Notes: a model not told the origin generated them from the letters alone. DNA of 64,000 nucleotides from Butyrivibrio sp. NC2002 (GCF_000702265.1 NZ_KL370881.1:394789-458788), one strand, 5' to 3'. Positions 18,184-27,167 are shown, counted from the first letter of the stretch. Translations and numbers: made by a program.

Positions 18184-18444
18184 TCAAATCTTTGCAGGAA
18201 CCCAGGTAACTTCATAAATGCTTTCCATTATTTTTCTAAGTTCCTCTTTCATGGATTGGCAGGCGCTGTTTTCATCAGGAAAGAGCATTAGACCTACCTT
18301 CTTCTTTGAATCCATAAAGAAAAGCTCCCATGAGTCTCCCGCTTTTGTCAGGCAGATTCGGCCATTCTTTTTCTTTCCGATAGTGTAAAGCTTGGACGGT
18401 ACAAGGTGTTCTTTGAGAAAGTGTTTGAGTTCTTTAGTATTCAT
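18184..18444 (-). CDS. small cytosolic protein of unknown function
   Basis: 86 residues with a very strong ribosome site (CGGAGGAGAAAA before the ATG). No signal or membrane segment. Mixed charge, with a beta-rich looking middle (NGRICLTKAGDSWELFFMDSKKKVGLMLF) and a helical end (SMKEELRKIMESIYEV). Monocistronic, ended by the shared terminator. A perfect 23-bp palindrome lies in its upstream region. Not recognised. Confidence 0.65.
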   Translation of the reverse strand: MNTKELKHFLKEHLVPSKLYTIGKKKNGRICLTKAGDSWELFFMDSKKKVGLMLFPDENSACQSMKEELRKIMESIYEVTWVPAKI

Positions 18445-18497
18445 TTTTCTCCTCCGTAAAGATATATATTCTAAAATATAGTTTTGATAAACTTTGT

Positions 18498-18520
18498 TAT
18501 GTAGTATTAAATACTACATA
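18498..18520. promoter_or_regulatory. perfect 23-bp palindrome, candidate operator
   Basis: TATGTAGTATT, one central A, then its exact complement AATACTACATA. Centred about 65 bp upstream of the unknown minus-strand gene. A looser copy of the ACTACA half-site in inverted orientation follows at about 18533-18560. Confidence 0.55.
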
Positions 18521-18711
18521 TACTTTATCACATTACTACATGAGATTCAAGTGTAGTGAAATTAGTAATTTTGTTACATAAATTTCATTTTTTCTGTATT
18601 TTTGTGTAACTATATTTCATAGATAGTTTAGAGCTTTTTCAATCTGAAAATGTGATAATTATTACAAACTAAATACTGATTGCGTTAAGCATGTAATGAA
18701 AATAGTTGACC

Positions 18712-18749
18712 GTCCTAAGAAAACTACCGCAAGCGGCATCTCTTAGGAC
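18712..18749 (+). promoter_or_regulatory. structured 5' leader of the CAP-domain gene
   Basis: Outer 9-bp stem GTCCTAAGA (18712-18720) with TCTTAGGAC (18741-18749), enclosing a CCGC-AA-GCGG mini-hairpin (18727-18736) with unpaired AAAACTA and CATC on either side. It ends about 13 bases before the GGGGGG ribosome site. It fits no riboswitch class I know. Confidence 0.5.
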
Positions 18750-18771
18750 CATATTCGAGGGGGGACATTTT

Positions 18772-19221
18772 ATGAGGAGCGTGAAAAAAATTGTCTACAT
18801 GTTTGCAATGGCAGGCATGCTCTGTTTGGTTACCCCTGGGATCATCACCAGGGCTTGCAGTACAGACGTAAGCCAGGTGCTTGGTTATATGAATCAGTTC
18901 AGAGCTGAGATAGGACTTGGTCCTCTTACTTTTAACGATTCACTTACGCAAGCTGCACATATTAGAGCAAAAGAATTGAAAACACGATTTTCGCATACCA
19001 GACCTGACGGTAGTGCATGGTACACGGCAGGTGCGAATTTGTGCGGTGAAAATCTGGCAAGAGCAGAAAATGAAGAACAAAGCAGGTCTCTGAATGTTGC
19101 CTATGCGTGGTATATTAGCCCGGGGCATAGTGCTAATCTCCTTAGCGGATATTTTACTCAAGTTGGTATATCCTACTACGAAGAAGCAGGATATACATAT
19201 ATAGCGTGTGAATTCAGATAA
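18772..19221 (+). CDS. secreted CAP-domain (SCP/PR1-like) protein
   Basis: 149 residues from the ATG at 18772, preceded by GAGGGGGGACATTTT; the frame continues upstream to 18706 but that part overlaps a leader hairpin and has no ribosome site. Signal peptide at about 1-28. The rest is a CAP domain: MNQFRAEIGLGPLTFNDSL, AAHIRAKEL, FSHTRPDGS, GENLA, and a W-x-x-SPGHSANLL motif containing the second conserved His. Bacterial CAP proteins are exported; their biochemical role is mostly unknown. Stands alone between two operons. Confidence 0.88.
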   Translation: MRSVKKIVYMFAMAGMLCLVTPGIITRACSTDVSQVLGYMNQFRAEIGLGPLTFNDSLTQAAHIRAKELKTRFSHTRPDGSAWYTAGANLCGENLARAENEEQSRSLNVAYAWYISPGHSANLLSGYFTQVGISYYEEAGYTYIACEFR

Positions 19222-19331
19222 AATTTGTATAGATTTAAAAAATAGTTTGTGCTAAAATAAATTGTGCAATTGCTATTTATGGAGTTAGTATGCCCTAAAT
19301 AGCGTAATAGTAGTGTACGAGGAGGAAAAAA

Positions 19332-20201
19332 ATGTCTATAAAAAGATTATTAGCAATAGCTCTTACAGCAACTACATGTATGGGAGTTTTAGCAGGATGC
19401 GGCGGCAAAGGCCAGAGCACAGGAACTTCAGAAAGCGTTGATACAACAGAAAGTGCTGCAGAGGCTACAGAAGCAGGAAGTGACCTTCTTGCAAGCATTC
19501 AGGAAAAAGGCAAGATCGTATTTGCTATGGAAGGACAGTGGGCACCCTGGACTTATCATGATGAGGCAGGTGACCTTGTTGGATACGATACAGAGGTTGG
19601 AAAGGCCATTGCTGAAAAACTCGGTGTTGAAGCCGAATTTGTTGAAGGCGAGTGGGATGGACTTTTTGCAGGACTTGATGGCGGAAGATATGATGCTATT
19701 ATTAATGGTGTTGAGATAACCGATGAGAGAAAAGAAAAATATGACTTCACAACACCTTATGCATACATACGCACTGCACTTGTTGTAGGTCAGGACAATT
19801 CAGAGATCAGCACATTTGAGGATCTTGCAGGTAAAAAGACAAGCAACTCTCTTGGTTCAACTTATGCAGATCTTGCTGCAAGCTACGGCGCAGATGTACA
19901 GAATGTCGATACATTATCCGAAACAATCGATATGGTTCTTTCAGGAAGAGTTGATGCAACTTTAAATGCTGAGGTATCTTTCTACGATTATCTTGGTGAA
20001 CATCCTGATGCAGCTATTAAGATCGTTGCGCTTACTGATGATGCTTCTGAAGTATCAATACCTCTTAGAAAGGGAAGTGAAACCGAAAGCCTTAGAGATG
20101 CAATTAATAAGGCTATTGAAGAGCTTTCTGCCGATGGAACACTTACAGAATTATCAAACAAATATTTTGGAAGTGATATTTCACAGGCAAATGCTAACTG
20201 A
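19332..20201 (+). CDS. amino-acid (probably cystine) ABC transporter substrate-binding lipoprotein
   Basis: 289 residues. Lipoprotein signal with lipobox LAGC (Cys23), a T/S/E-rich tether, then a type II periplasmic-binding fold: FAMEGQWAPWTYHDEAGDLVGYDTEVGKAIAEKLG, and ITDERKEKYDFTTPYAYIRTALVV. The WAPWTY pattern resembles cystine and polar amino-acid receptors. AGGAGG before the ATG. First gene of a three-gene importer (receptor, permease, ATPase) with gaps of 6 and 11 bp. Substrate assignment is tentative. Confidence 0.9.
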   Translation: MSIKRLLAIALTATTCMGVLAGCGGKGQSTGTSESVDTTESAAEATEAGSDLLASIQEKGKIVFAMEGQWAPWTYHDEAGDLVGYDTEVGKAIAEKLGVEAEFVEGEWDGLFAGLDGGRYDAIINGVEITDERKEKYDFTTPYAYIRTALVVGQDNSEISTFEDLAGKKTSNSLGSTYADLAASYGADVQNVDTLSETIDMVLSGRVDATLNAEVSFYDYLGEHPDAAIKIVALTDDASEVSIPLRKGSETESLRDAINKAIEELSADGTLTELSNKYFGSDISQANAN

Positions 20202-20207
20202 TACATT

Positions 20208-20921
20208 ATGAGTGAAAGACTAATTGGAATACTAACAAGTTCATTTTTAAAAATACTTATACCCGGCATCAGAGTAACTGTGCCGCTTACGCTTCTGTCA
20301 TTTGCACTTAGCTTTGTAATAGGATTGTTACTTGCTCTTGTGCAGGTGGCAGGGCTTAAATTTTTGAGTCTTATCGCAAGATTCTATATATGGATTTTCA
20401 GAGGAACACCTTTGATCGTGCAGCTCTTTATAGTGTTTTTCGGACTTCCGAGCGTAGGGATTACGCTGGATGCTTTCCCGGCTGCAGTAATAGCATTTGG
20501 AATGAACCTTGGGGCTTATAACGCTGAGATCTTTAGATCCGCGATACTGGCAGTTCCAAAGGGACAGACGGAAGCTGCATATATGATCGGGCTTAACTAC
20601 CCTCAGACAATGGCGAGGATAATTCTGCCTCAATCGTTTCCAATCGCATTTCCTTCTCTTTTCAATAACCTGATAAGTCTTTTGAAGGATACATCTCTTG
20701 CGTCGAGTATTACGGTCATAGAACTATTTACCACAACGCAGCAGATAGCAGCAAGAACATACGAGCCGTTTGCGCTTTATCTTGAGGCGGCATTTATATA
20801 TCTTGTTTTTTCAACTGCTCTTTCTGCCCTTCAGAGATGGCTTGAAAAGAAGCTCGTATGGGAGAGTAAGAGTGGAAAATCCGATAAGGGTTCCGGGATA
20901 AATAAGGCAATGATAGGGTAA
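20208..20921 (+). CDS. polar amino-acid ABC transporter permease
   Basis: 237 residues with about five membrane segments of the HisM family. The EAA loop reads [22 protein letters not shown], which contacts the ATPase; the [10 protein letters not shown] segment is typical of polar amino-acid permeases. No separate ribosome site is visible, and it begins six bases after the receptor gene, so it is probably translationally coupled. A single permease gene implies a homodimeric channel. Confidence 0.92.
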   Translation: MSERLIGILTSSFLKILIPGIRVTVPLTLLSFALSFVIGLLLALVQVAGLKFLSLIARFYIWIFRGTPLIVQLFIVFFGLPSVGITLDAFPAAVIAFGMNLGAYNAEIFRSAILAVPKGQTEAAYMIGLNYPQTMARIILPQSFPIAFPSLFNNLISLLKDTSLASSITVIELFTTTQQIAARTYEPFALYLEAAFIYLVFSTALSALQRWLEKKLVWESKSGKSDKGSGINKAMIG

Positions 20922-20932
20922 GGGTTTTAAAA

Positions 20933-21679
20933 ATGCTTGAAGTTCAGAATTTATACAAAGTTTTTACCGGTTCGGAGGTCTTGAACGGAATTGGTTTTAA
21001 GGTTGAAAAAGGAGAGGTTGTTGCCATAATCGGTCAATCAGGCTCAGGTAAGACAACACTTCTTCGTTGCATCAGCTTTCTTGAGAAGGCGGATAGCGGA
21101 AGAATCATTTTTGACGAATATGAAAACGATATAACCAAGGTTTCCAAAAAAGAAATTAAGAATCTCAGAATGCGAATGGGATTTGTATTTCAGGGATTCA
21201 ATCTCTTTAGCAACATGACAGTTTTTGAAAATGTCATGGAAGGTCTTGTTACCGCAAGAAAAATGAATAAGGATGTTGCACGGGAAAAGACCATGAAAGT
21301 CCTTGATAAAGTCGGAATGAGCAGCTATGCTGACAGGTATCCCGGAGAGCTCTCAGGCGGACAACAGCAGAGAGTTGCGATAGCAAGAGCGATCGCGCCG
21401 GATCCCGAGGTGATATTATTTGATGAGCCCACCAGTGCGCTTGATCCTGAGCTTACCGGTGAAGTACTCGAAGTAATGAAAAAGCTTGCAAAAGAAGGCA
21501 CGACGATGGTTGTTGTCACCCATGAAATGGGATTTGCAAGAGAGGTTGCTTCACGCGTGGTATTTATGGATAAGGGCGTTGTAGTAGAGGAAGGCACTGC
21601 AAAAGAGGTTATAGACAATCCGAAAGAGGAGAGGACAAGACAGTTCCTTAAAAAGGCCGGTAGTAAATTTGAATTATAA
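20933..21679 (+). CDS. polar amino-acid ABC transporter ATPase
   Basis: 248 residues. Walker [11 protein letters not shown]-loop VFQGFNLF, signature LSGGQQQR, Walker [15 protein letters not shown], and switch His in VVTHEM, all intact. Energises the neighbouring permease at the cytoplasmic face. GlnQ/TcyN-type length with no extra regulatory domain. A terminator follows directly. Confidence 0.95.
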   Translation: MLEVQNLYKVFTGSEVLNGIGFKVEKGEVVAIIGQSGSGKTTLLRCISFLEKADSGRIIFDEYENDITKVSKKEIKNLRMRMGFVFQGFNLFSNMTVFENVMEGLVTARKMNKDVAREKTMKVLDKVGMSSYADRYPGELSGGQQQRVAIARAIAPDPEVILFDEPTSALDPELTGEVLEVMKKLAKEGTTMVVVTHEMGFAREVASRVVFMDKGVVVEEGTAKEVIDNPKEERTRQFLKKAGSKFEL

Positions 21680-21686
21680 AAATCTT

Positions 21687-21736
21687 ACCCACATCAATTT
21701 ACTGTAAATGTAGTAATGATGTGGGTTTTCTTTTTG
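21687..21736 (+). terminator. terminator of the amino-acid ABC operon
   Basis: ACCCACATCA (21687-21696) pairs with TGATGTGGGT (21717-21726); an inner ATTTAC/GTAAAT stem extends it. T-rich tail TTTCTTTTT. Confidence 0.8.
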
Positions 21737-21763
21737 TTTACTTATTTTACTAAAATTTACCAC

Positions 21764-21792
21764 TTGAAATTAAAAAGCATTCGGATTATAAG
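21764..21792 (+). promoter_or_regulatory. probable promoter of the GH27-GH2 operon
   Basis: TTGAAA (21764-21769), 17-bp spacer, TATAAG (21787-21792). No CCGG-centred operator like those of the lacI and transporter promoters is seen here. Confidence 0.45.
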
Positions 21793-21835
21793 TAAAAATA
21801 TGGTGTATAAACTTTGAATGACTAGAGGAGGAGAA

Positions 21836-23197
21836 ATGAACATTAACGATTTTGCTAAAAGACCGCCTATGGGGTGGAACAGCTACGATTATTACGATAC
21901 AAAGGTTACAGAGGACGAGGTTAAGGCAAATGCAGACTACCTTGCCAAGAACTTAAAGGACTCAGGCTATGAATATATAGTTGTTGATATTGAGTGGTAT
22001 TCCAATGACGCCGGAAGAGTGAGAGACGTTTACCAGTACATTCCTTTCGGCGAGGATGAAATGGATGAATTTGGAAGGCTGCAGCCATCTCCTGTCAGAT
22101 TCCCTTCATCTGCAGACGGAAGCGGATTCAAGCATCTTGCTGATTATGTGCACAGCCTTGGACTGAAATTCGGTATCCATATCATGAGAGGTATTGCGCG
22201 TCAGGCAGCTCACAACAGATGCCCTATACATGGGACAAACTACACAGCGGATCAGGTTGCTGATGCATGGTCAATATGCGGCTGGAACCCTGATATGTAT
22301 GGAGTAAAGCCCACAGAAGCAGGACAGGCATATTATGACGATCTGATCAGGATGTATGCGGACTGGGGCGTTGACTTTATAAAGTGCGACGATATCTGCG
22401 ACAGCTTCCTGTATCCTGACAACGGGCGCATCAGATTCAGCGGATATGAAGAAACTAAGATGATCCACAGAGCCATAGAAAAGTGCGGAAGAGAAATAGT
22501 TCTTTCTCTTTCACCGGGACCTGCACATGTGGACATAGATTTCTTTTACGAAGAAAATGCCAACATGTGGAGAATCACAGATGACTTCTGGGATGACTGG
22601 AAGCTCTTGAAGGAGATGTTCTGGAGATGTGAGACCTGGAACGGCAGAACATCAAAGGGCAATTACCCTGACTGCGACATGCTTCCTCTGGGACAACTTG
22701 GCTATGGATTTGGTGCGGAGAGAACTTCCAACTTTACTCCGGATGAAATAAAGACAATGATGAGTCTGTGGTCACTTTTTGGCTCACCGCTTATGATTGG
22801 TGCAGAACTTACCAAGCTTACAAGTGAGAACCTGTCATATCTGACAAACAAAGAGCTCTTAAAAGTGATGGATGGAAATCATACCGGACTTCAGGTCAGA
22901 AGAAGCGATGAAGAAGCTGTATGGAAAAATACAGATGATAAAGGAACAGAGCTGTATGTTGGACTGTTTAACCTTACCGATTCCGAGAGGGAAATCACCT
23001 GCAGCATAGATGAAATCTGCCTTGCCAAGACATCCGGACGTGATATGGGAGAGGATGTAACAAGGAAAATAATAGAACAGGCAAAGATAGTAAGTGATGT
23101 ATGGGCACATTCCGGAAGAGAAGTGACAGCTAAAGACAGAGAGAGCATCACGGTTAGTGTTCCTGCACATGGCGTTGTTGTTTATCATTTTCAGTAA
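21836..23197 (+). CDS. GH27 glycosidase, probable alpha-galactosidase
   Basis: 453 residues from the ATG at 21836 behind GAGGAGGAGAA. Starts with the GH27 motif PPMGWNSYDYY; VVDIEWYS follows. Predicted nucleophile Asp185 in DFIKCDDICDS (the classic form is KYDNC) and acid/base in the Asp249-Asp250 pair of RITDDFWDDW. C-terminal beta-sandwich. No signal peptide, so cytoplasmic. GH27 cuts terminal alpha-galactosides, though some members remove beta-L-arabinopyranose or alpha-N-acetylgalactosamine, so the substrate is open. The GH2 gene starts 13 bp later. Confidence 0.88.
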   Translation: MNINDFAKRPPMGWNSYDYYDTKVTEDEVKANADYLAKNLKDSGYEYIVVDIEWYSNDAGRVRDVYQYIPFGEDEMDEFGRLQPSPVRFPSSADGSGFKHLADYVHSLGLKFGIHIMRGIARQAAHNRCPIHGTNYTADQVADAWSICGWNPDMYGVKPTEAGQAYYDDLIRMYADWGVDFIKCDDICDSFLYPDNGRIRFSGYEETKMIHRAIEKCGREIVLSLSPGPAHVDIDFFYEENANMWRITDDFWDDWKLLKEMFWRCETWNGRTSKGNYPDCDMLPLGQLGYGFGAERTSNFTPDEIKTMMSLWSLFGSPLMIGAELTKLTSENLSYLTNKELLKVMDGNHTGLQVRRSDEEAVWKNTDDKGTELYVGLFNLTDSEREITCSIDEICLAKTSGRDMGEDVTRKIIEQAKIVSDVWAHSGREVTAKDRESITVSVPAHGVVVYHFQ

Positions 23198-23210
23198 ATA
23201 AAGGGTGTTT

Positions 23211-25739
23211 ATGGATAAAAAAGTAATTAACTTAAATGACAATTGGAAATTCCACTATGGGGACTGCGAGCCTGCATGGTACAAGGGCTTTGATGACAGC
23301 GATGAAAATGAGTGGAAAAATGTCCTTATACCGCACGACTGGTCGGTCACCATGCCTTTTTCAAAGAAGTGCTCAAGCGGAACGGGCTACCTTGAAGGTG
23401 GAACAGGCTGGTACAGACTAAGGTTCAGGCTTCCTAAGGAGTATAGCGGAAAAAATATAAGACTATGCTTTGACGGAGTGTATAAGAACAGCTCAGTATG
23501 GTGCAATAGCTATTTCCTTGGGAAAAGACCCGGCGGATATATTCCTTTTTCTTACGATATAAGCGATATGGCAGTTTTCGGAGAAGAGGAAAATGAAGTC
23601 AGCGTAAGAGTTGTAAGGCAGGAGCTGGCTGATTCCAGATGGTTTACCGGTAATGGCATTACAAGAAAAGTATATCTTGTTGTCCAGGATGAGATACACC
23701 CAAAAGAACACGGCGTATTTTTTAAGACAGTTGATGTAGCTTCTGACAAGAAGAGTGCAACAATATCTGTAATGCATAAGATCGAAAAACCTTCAGAGGA
23801 AAAGCTTAAAAAGTATGAGAGAAGGACACTCATAGTCGAAAACAGATTTTTGGACATGGAAGGCAATCTGGCTTATGTCCTGAAAGACGAATTTGTTTTA
23901 AGGAAAGATGAGAGCTGGAAGGTCCTTCTTAAAGGCACTGTAAAGAATCCGCACTTATGGACGAGTGATGATCCCTATCTGTACAAAATGCAGACATGGT
24001 ATCTTGTTGAAGATTCAAAAGAAGGCTACATATTTGCGGGCGAAGATATGGTCGGAATAAGGAAGGTGGTTTTTGATCCGGACAAAGGCCTGTCTGTAAA
24101 CGGAGAAAGCGTAAAGCTAAAGGGCGTATGCGTTCACCACGACGGCGGATGCCTTGGCGCAGCCATGAAGGCAGAAGTGTGGCAGAGGAGACTTAAAAAG
24201 CTCAAGGAAGCCGGATGTAATGCCATCAGATGCAGCCATAATCCCCACATGGAAGAACTATACAGTTTGTGCGATCGCATGGGCTTTTACATGATGGACG
24301 AAGCTTTTGATGAATGGGAGAATGCAAAAAACAAGTGGTCAACCGGCCATAATGTATATCCTCCGAGGCATCAGGGATACTTTGAGGATTTCCCCATGTG
24401 GCATGAAGCCGATCTTAAGGCGATGATAGGGCGAGACAGAAATCATCCATCCGTAATTATGTACAGCATAGGAAATGAAGTTGACTATCCAAACGATCCA
24501 TACTGCCATCCAATGTTTGATACTATGACCGGTAATAATGACAGCGGAAAGCCTGAAGCTGAGAGGATGTATGACAAGAATAAGCCCAACATGGAAAGAC
24601 TTTCTAAAATCGCAGCAGAGCTTACAAGGATAGTAAAAAAAGCTGATGATTCAAGACCTGTTACTGTGGCAGCAGCTTTTCCTGAGCTGTCTACCAAAAT
24701 AGGATTTATAGACGGACTTGACGTTGTCGGATACAACTACAAAGAGCATCTCTATGAAGAAGATCATAAGAGATTCCCTAAAAAGACATTCCTTGGAAGT
24801 GAAAACGGTCATGGATATAAAGAATGGAGAACAGTTACAGACAACGATTATATCTGCGGACAGTTCCTTTGGACGGGAATTGATTATCTTGGAGAAGCCC
24901 ATGGATGGCCTGTTCACGGATCCACCGCCGGTATTCTTTCAACTGCAGGTCTTGAAAAACCTGATTTTTCAAGAAGAAAAACCTTCTGGTCCGATGAGCC
25001 TACAGTATGCATTATGACCAGAAGAGCTTCGGATGGTGATGAGAACTGGCTTCCGTGCAGTAATGCCTGGGACTACGAGGATGGCGAAGAAATATATGTA
25101 AAGGTATATGTTACAGACTCGCTCCTTCACGAAGGAAACGGAATACCGGGAGTTCAGCTATTTGTAAACGGCGATAAAAAGGCAGAAGAAAACAGCCGGA
25201 CAAACGATAATGCGTTTGAATTTAGGATACCTTTTGAAAAGGGAACCCTGGAGGCAAAAACTGTAAATACAAAAGAAAACCTGTCTCAGAAAATTACAAC
25301 TCCAAGCCACGAAAATACTCAGATATCATGTGAAGTGTGGAAGGACTTTGATATTATATCCGGAGATGATTTTGAAACAGCATCAAGACAAAAAGGATAT
25401 ATATACCAGATCCATGTACAGGCACAGGATAAAGATGGGAATATACTTAGAAGCGCAGTATCTGCAAAAGACTTTTTTGTAGACAGAAATGCCGATGAGT
25501 CCCTCTTTATGAATGAAAAGACCAAAAATCCGAAGTTTATGGATAAGCTTCCGGAAATAGATGTGGAAGTAACGGGCAGCGGAGAGTTCCTGGGAATAGA
25601 TTCCGGTAATCTGGCAGATACAACAGCATTTACGGAAAAAAGAAGAAAACTATGGAATGGTGAAGCTGTGGTTTATGTAAGAAGAACGGGTGATGGAGAA
25701 ATAAATCTGAAAATTTCCGGAAATGAAATTAATATTTAA
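23211..25739 (+). CDS. GH2 glycosidase, probable beta-galactosidase
   Basis: 842 residues from the ATG at 23211 (AAGGG upstream). N-terminal sugar-binding and sandwich domains, then the catalytic barrel: LKGVCVHHDGG, RCSHNPHMEELYSLCDRMGF, acid/base Glu423 in YSIGNEVDY, nucleophile Glu531 in FLGSENG, and CGQFLWTGIDYLGE. The C-terminal part resembles the DUF4982-type region found in many Firmicute and Bacteroidetes GH2 enzymes. No signal peptide. Probably acts with the GH27 enzyme on mixed alpha/beta-galactosides; GH2 also includes glucuronidases and mannosidases, so specificity is inferred. Confidence 0.9.
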   Translation: MDKKVINLNDNWKFHYGDCEPAWYKGFDDSDENEWKNVLIPHDWSVTMPFSKKCSSGTGYLEGGTGWYRLRFRLPKEYSGKNIRLCFDGVYKNSSVWCNSYFLGKRPGGYIPFSYDISDMAVFGEEENEVSVRVVRQELADSRWFTGNGITRKVYLVVQDEIHPKEHGVFFKTVDVASDKKSATISVMHKIEKPSEEKLKKYERRTLIVENRFLDMEGNLAYVLKDEFVLRKDESWKVLLKGTVKNPHLWTSDDPYLYKMQTWYLVEDSKEGYIFAGEDMVGIRKVVFDPDKGLSVNGESVKLKGVCVHHDGGCLGAAMKAEVWQRRLKKLKEAGCNAIRCSHNPHMEELYSLCDRMGFYMMDEAFDEWENAKNKWSTGHNVYPPRHQGYFEDFPMWHEADLKAMIGRDRNHPSVIMYSIGNEVDYPNDPYCHPMFDTMTGNNDSGKPEAERMYDKNKPNMERLSKIAAELTRIVKKADDSRPVTVAAAFPELSTKIGFIDGLDVVGYNYKEHLYEEDHKRFPKKTFLGSENGHGYKEWRTVTDNDYICGQFLWTGIDYLGEAHGWPVHGSTAGILSTAGLEKPDFSRRKTFWSDEPTVCIMTRRASDGDENWLPCSNAWDYEDGEEIYVKVYVTDSLLHEGNGIPGVQLFVNGDKKAEENSRTNDNAFEFRIPFEKGTLEAKTVNTKENLSQKITTPSHENTQISCEVWKDFDIISGDDFETASRQKGYIYQIHVQAQDKDGNILRSAVSAKDFFVDRNADESLFMNEKTKNPKFMDKLPEIDVEVTGSGEFLGIDSGNLADTTAFTEKRRKLWNGEAVVYVRRTGDGEINLKISGNEINI

Positions 25740-25777
25740 TAATGCAGATAATATCTTTTTAAATTTGCTTTTCTGCG

Positions 25778-25815
25778 GAAGGAAGTGAAATATGTTCACT
25801 TCCTTCTGTTTTTTT
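25778..25815 (+). terminator. terminator of the GH27-GH2 operon
   Basis: Perfect 12-bp stem GAAGGAAGTGAA (25778-25789) with TTCACTTCCTTC (25795-25806), five-base loop, then TGTTTTTTTC. Confidence 0.9.
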
Positions 25816-25819
25816 CTTC

Positions 25820-25849
25820 TTGACATGTGTATGAGTTTTCAAATAAGAT
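25820..25849 (+). promoter_or_regulatory. lacI-family regulator promoter
   Basis: TTGACA (25820-25825), 18-bp spacer, TAAGAT (25844-25849). The expected start at about 25856 falls inside the operator at 25854-25869. Confidence 0.6.
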
Positions 25850-25853
25850 GAAA

Positions 25854-25869
25854 TTGCAACCGGTTTCAA
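25854..25869. promoter_or_regulatory. operator 1 of the LacI-family regulator
   Basis: TTGCAACCGGTTTCAA, a 16-bp CCGG-centred near-palindrome at the transcription start. It is nearly the exact reverse complement of operator 3 (27168-27183). A second small inverted repeat, ATACG-AAAG-CGTAT, follows at 25874-25887. Confidence 0.7.
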
Positions 25870-25894
25870 ATAAATACGAAAGCGTATAAAAAAT

Positions 25895-26938
25895 ATGGGT
25901 ACATCTGATAACAAGGCCATAACCATATACGACATTGCCAAGGAAGCAGGGGTTTCTCCTGCTACCGTGTCACGCGTTATGACGAACAGTGCCAATGTTC
26001 GTGAGGAGAAAAGAAACCGAGTACAGAGTATAATTGAAAAATACAATTTCAAGCCCAATGCACTTGCCAAGGGACTATCCGATACTTCTACCAAGTCGAT
26101 CGGCGTAATTGCAGCCGATGTCCGAAACCCTTTCTATGCGCAGCTTTTTGTGGCATGTGAGGCAGCTGCTCAGAAAGCGGGATATACTGTTTCTTTGTAC
26201 AATTCGTTTGGTATAACCGAGAATGAGATTGAGCAGCTCGAACTGTTCGCGCATCAGAAGGTAGATGCAATAGTTCAGATCGGCGGACGTGTAGATGATA
26301 CTGAAACAGACAAAAAGTATAAAGAAGCTGTCAAAAAGCTTCCGGCTAATGTCCCCCTTGTGGTAACCGGCAGACTATCCGAGGATATCGAAAGCCATAG
26401 TGTTGAGATCGATGCGGCAAGTGGTATGGACCTTGTGATGGAGCATCTTTTGGGGCTTGGACATACCAGAATAGCACTTGTTGGTGGTAGAACTGACGTA
26501 AGATCTACTACGGAGAAAATCCTTCTCTACAAGAAAATGCTCGCTGCTCATGACATCGAGGTTATCCCCGACTATATCGCAGGCGGTAGTTACTCGATTG
26601 AGAGCGGATATGAGTGCATGCAGAAGATATTAAAGCTTCCGAAGCTTCCTACTGCGGTTATTGCGATCAATGACTTTACGGCAGCCGGCGTCATCAGAGC
26701 AATTGAAGATAGCGGATACAGGATTCCGCAGGACTTTTCGGTTGCGAGCTTTGATAATACTTATATATCCGATGTAATGATACCTAAACTTACAAGTGTG
26801 GATTACAATTATGAAACATTCGGACAGTGCCTTATCGATACGGCTATAGCTGTTTCAAAGGGCGAAGATATGCCAAGGCATCAGACAGTTCAGCCTACTC
26901 TCATATCAAGAGAGAGCAGTGGACCCAGCAGAGCCTGA
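25895..26938 (+). CDS. LacI-family transcriptional regulator
   Basis: 347 residues. Helix-turn-helix at about 8-32 (TIYDIAKEAGVSPATVSRVM), hinge at about 50-62, then a sugar-binding periplasmic-type domain (IGVIAADVRNPFYAQL; ALVGGRTDVRS; FSVASFDNTYISD). Represses or activates by binding palindromic operators, released by a sugar ligand. Lies between the GH operon and the sugar ABC operon; three matching operators suggest it controls itself and the transporter. No Shine-Dalgarno sequence is visible before its ATG, which is unusual for this window. Confidence 0.93.
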   Translation: MGTSDNKAITIYDIAKEAGVSPATVSRVMTNSANVREEKRNRVQSIIEKYNFKPNALAKGLSDTSTKSIGVIAADVRNPFYAQLFVACEAAAQKAGYTVSLYNSFGITENEIEQLELFAHQKVDAIVQIGGRVDDTETDKKYKEAVKKLPANVPLVVTGRLSEDIESHSVEIDAASGMDLVMEHLLGLGHTRIALVGGRTDVRSTTEKILLYKKMLAAHDIEVIPDYIAGGSYSIESGYECMQKILKLPKLPTAVIAINDFTAAGVIRAIEDSGYRIPQDFSVASFDNTYISDVMIPKLTSVDYNYETFGQCLIDTAIAVSKGEDMPRHQTVQPTLISRESSGPSRA

Positions 26939-26970
26939 AATAACTAAAAAAATGAATGAAATGATATAAA

Positions 26971-27013
26971 AGAGAGTGATTTTTGAAAATGGTTTCAGAA
27001 ATCACTCTCTTTC
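26971..27013 (+). terminator. hairpin terminator after the lacI-family gene
   Basis: AGAGAGTGATTT (26971-26982) pairs perfectly with AAATCACTCTCT (26999-27010); the tail TTCTATG is poor in T, so termination may be incomplete. Confidence 0.6.
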
Positions 27014-27108
27014 TATGTCCAAAATTGTACCAAATATTGCCAATCTTGTAATGCTCTTATAAAAATGCACCAAAAACGACAAGTGCAACTTGTGAGTATT
27101 CAACAATA

Positions 27109-27124
27109 TTGAAACCGGTATCAG
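27109..27124. promoter_or_regulatory. operator 2, upstream of the sugar ABC promoter
   Basis: TTGAAACCGGTATCAG, centred at 27116/27117 just upstream of the -35 box. It shares the GAAACCGGT core with operator 3. Confidence 0.65.
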
Positions 27125-27132
27125 AAAATTCA

Positions 27133-27161
27133 TTGACGTATGTGTGGCAATATGTTTAAAT
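27133..27161 (+). promoter_or_regulatory. probable sugar ABC operon promoter
   Basis: TTGACG (27133-27138), 17-bp spacer, TTAAAT (27156-27161). It is bracketed by operators 2 and 3. Confidence 0.45.
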
Positions 27162-27167
27162 AATTAT

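Larger units (their letters stand above)
18445..18771. other. divergent intergenic region with palindrome and structured leader
   Basis: 327 bp between the small unknown gene and the CAP-domain gene; no open frame with a ribosome site. It holds the 23-bp palindrome (18498-18520), a weaker related repeat (18533-18560) and a hairpin leader (18712-18749). The part between about 18570 and 18700 is AT-rich and shows nothing I can name. Confidence 0.5.

Noticed and set aside
18498..18520. BlaI/MecI/CopY-type operator
   Set aside because: Those operators read TACA-N-TGTA; this palindrome has the opposite order, TGTA then TACA.
19222..19331. S-box or T-box leader for the amino-acid importer
   Set aside because: The 110-bp gap has neither the conserved core sequences nor a terminator/antiterminator pair.
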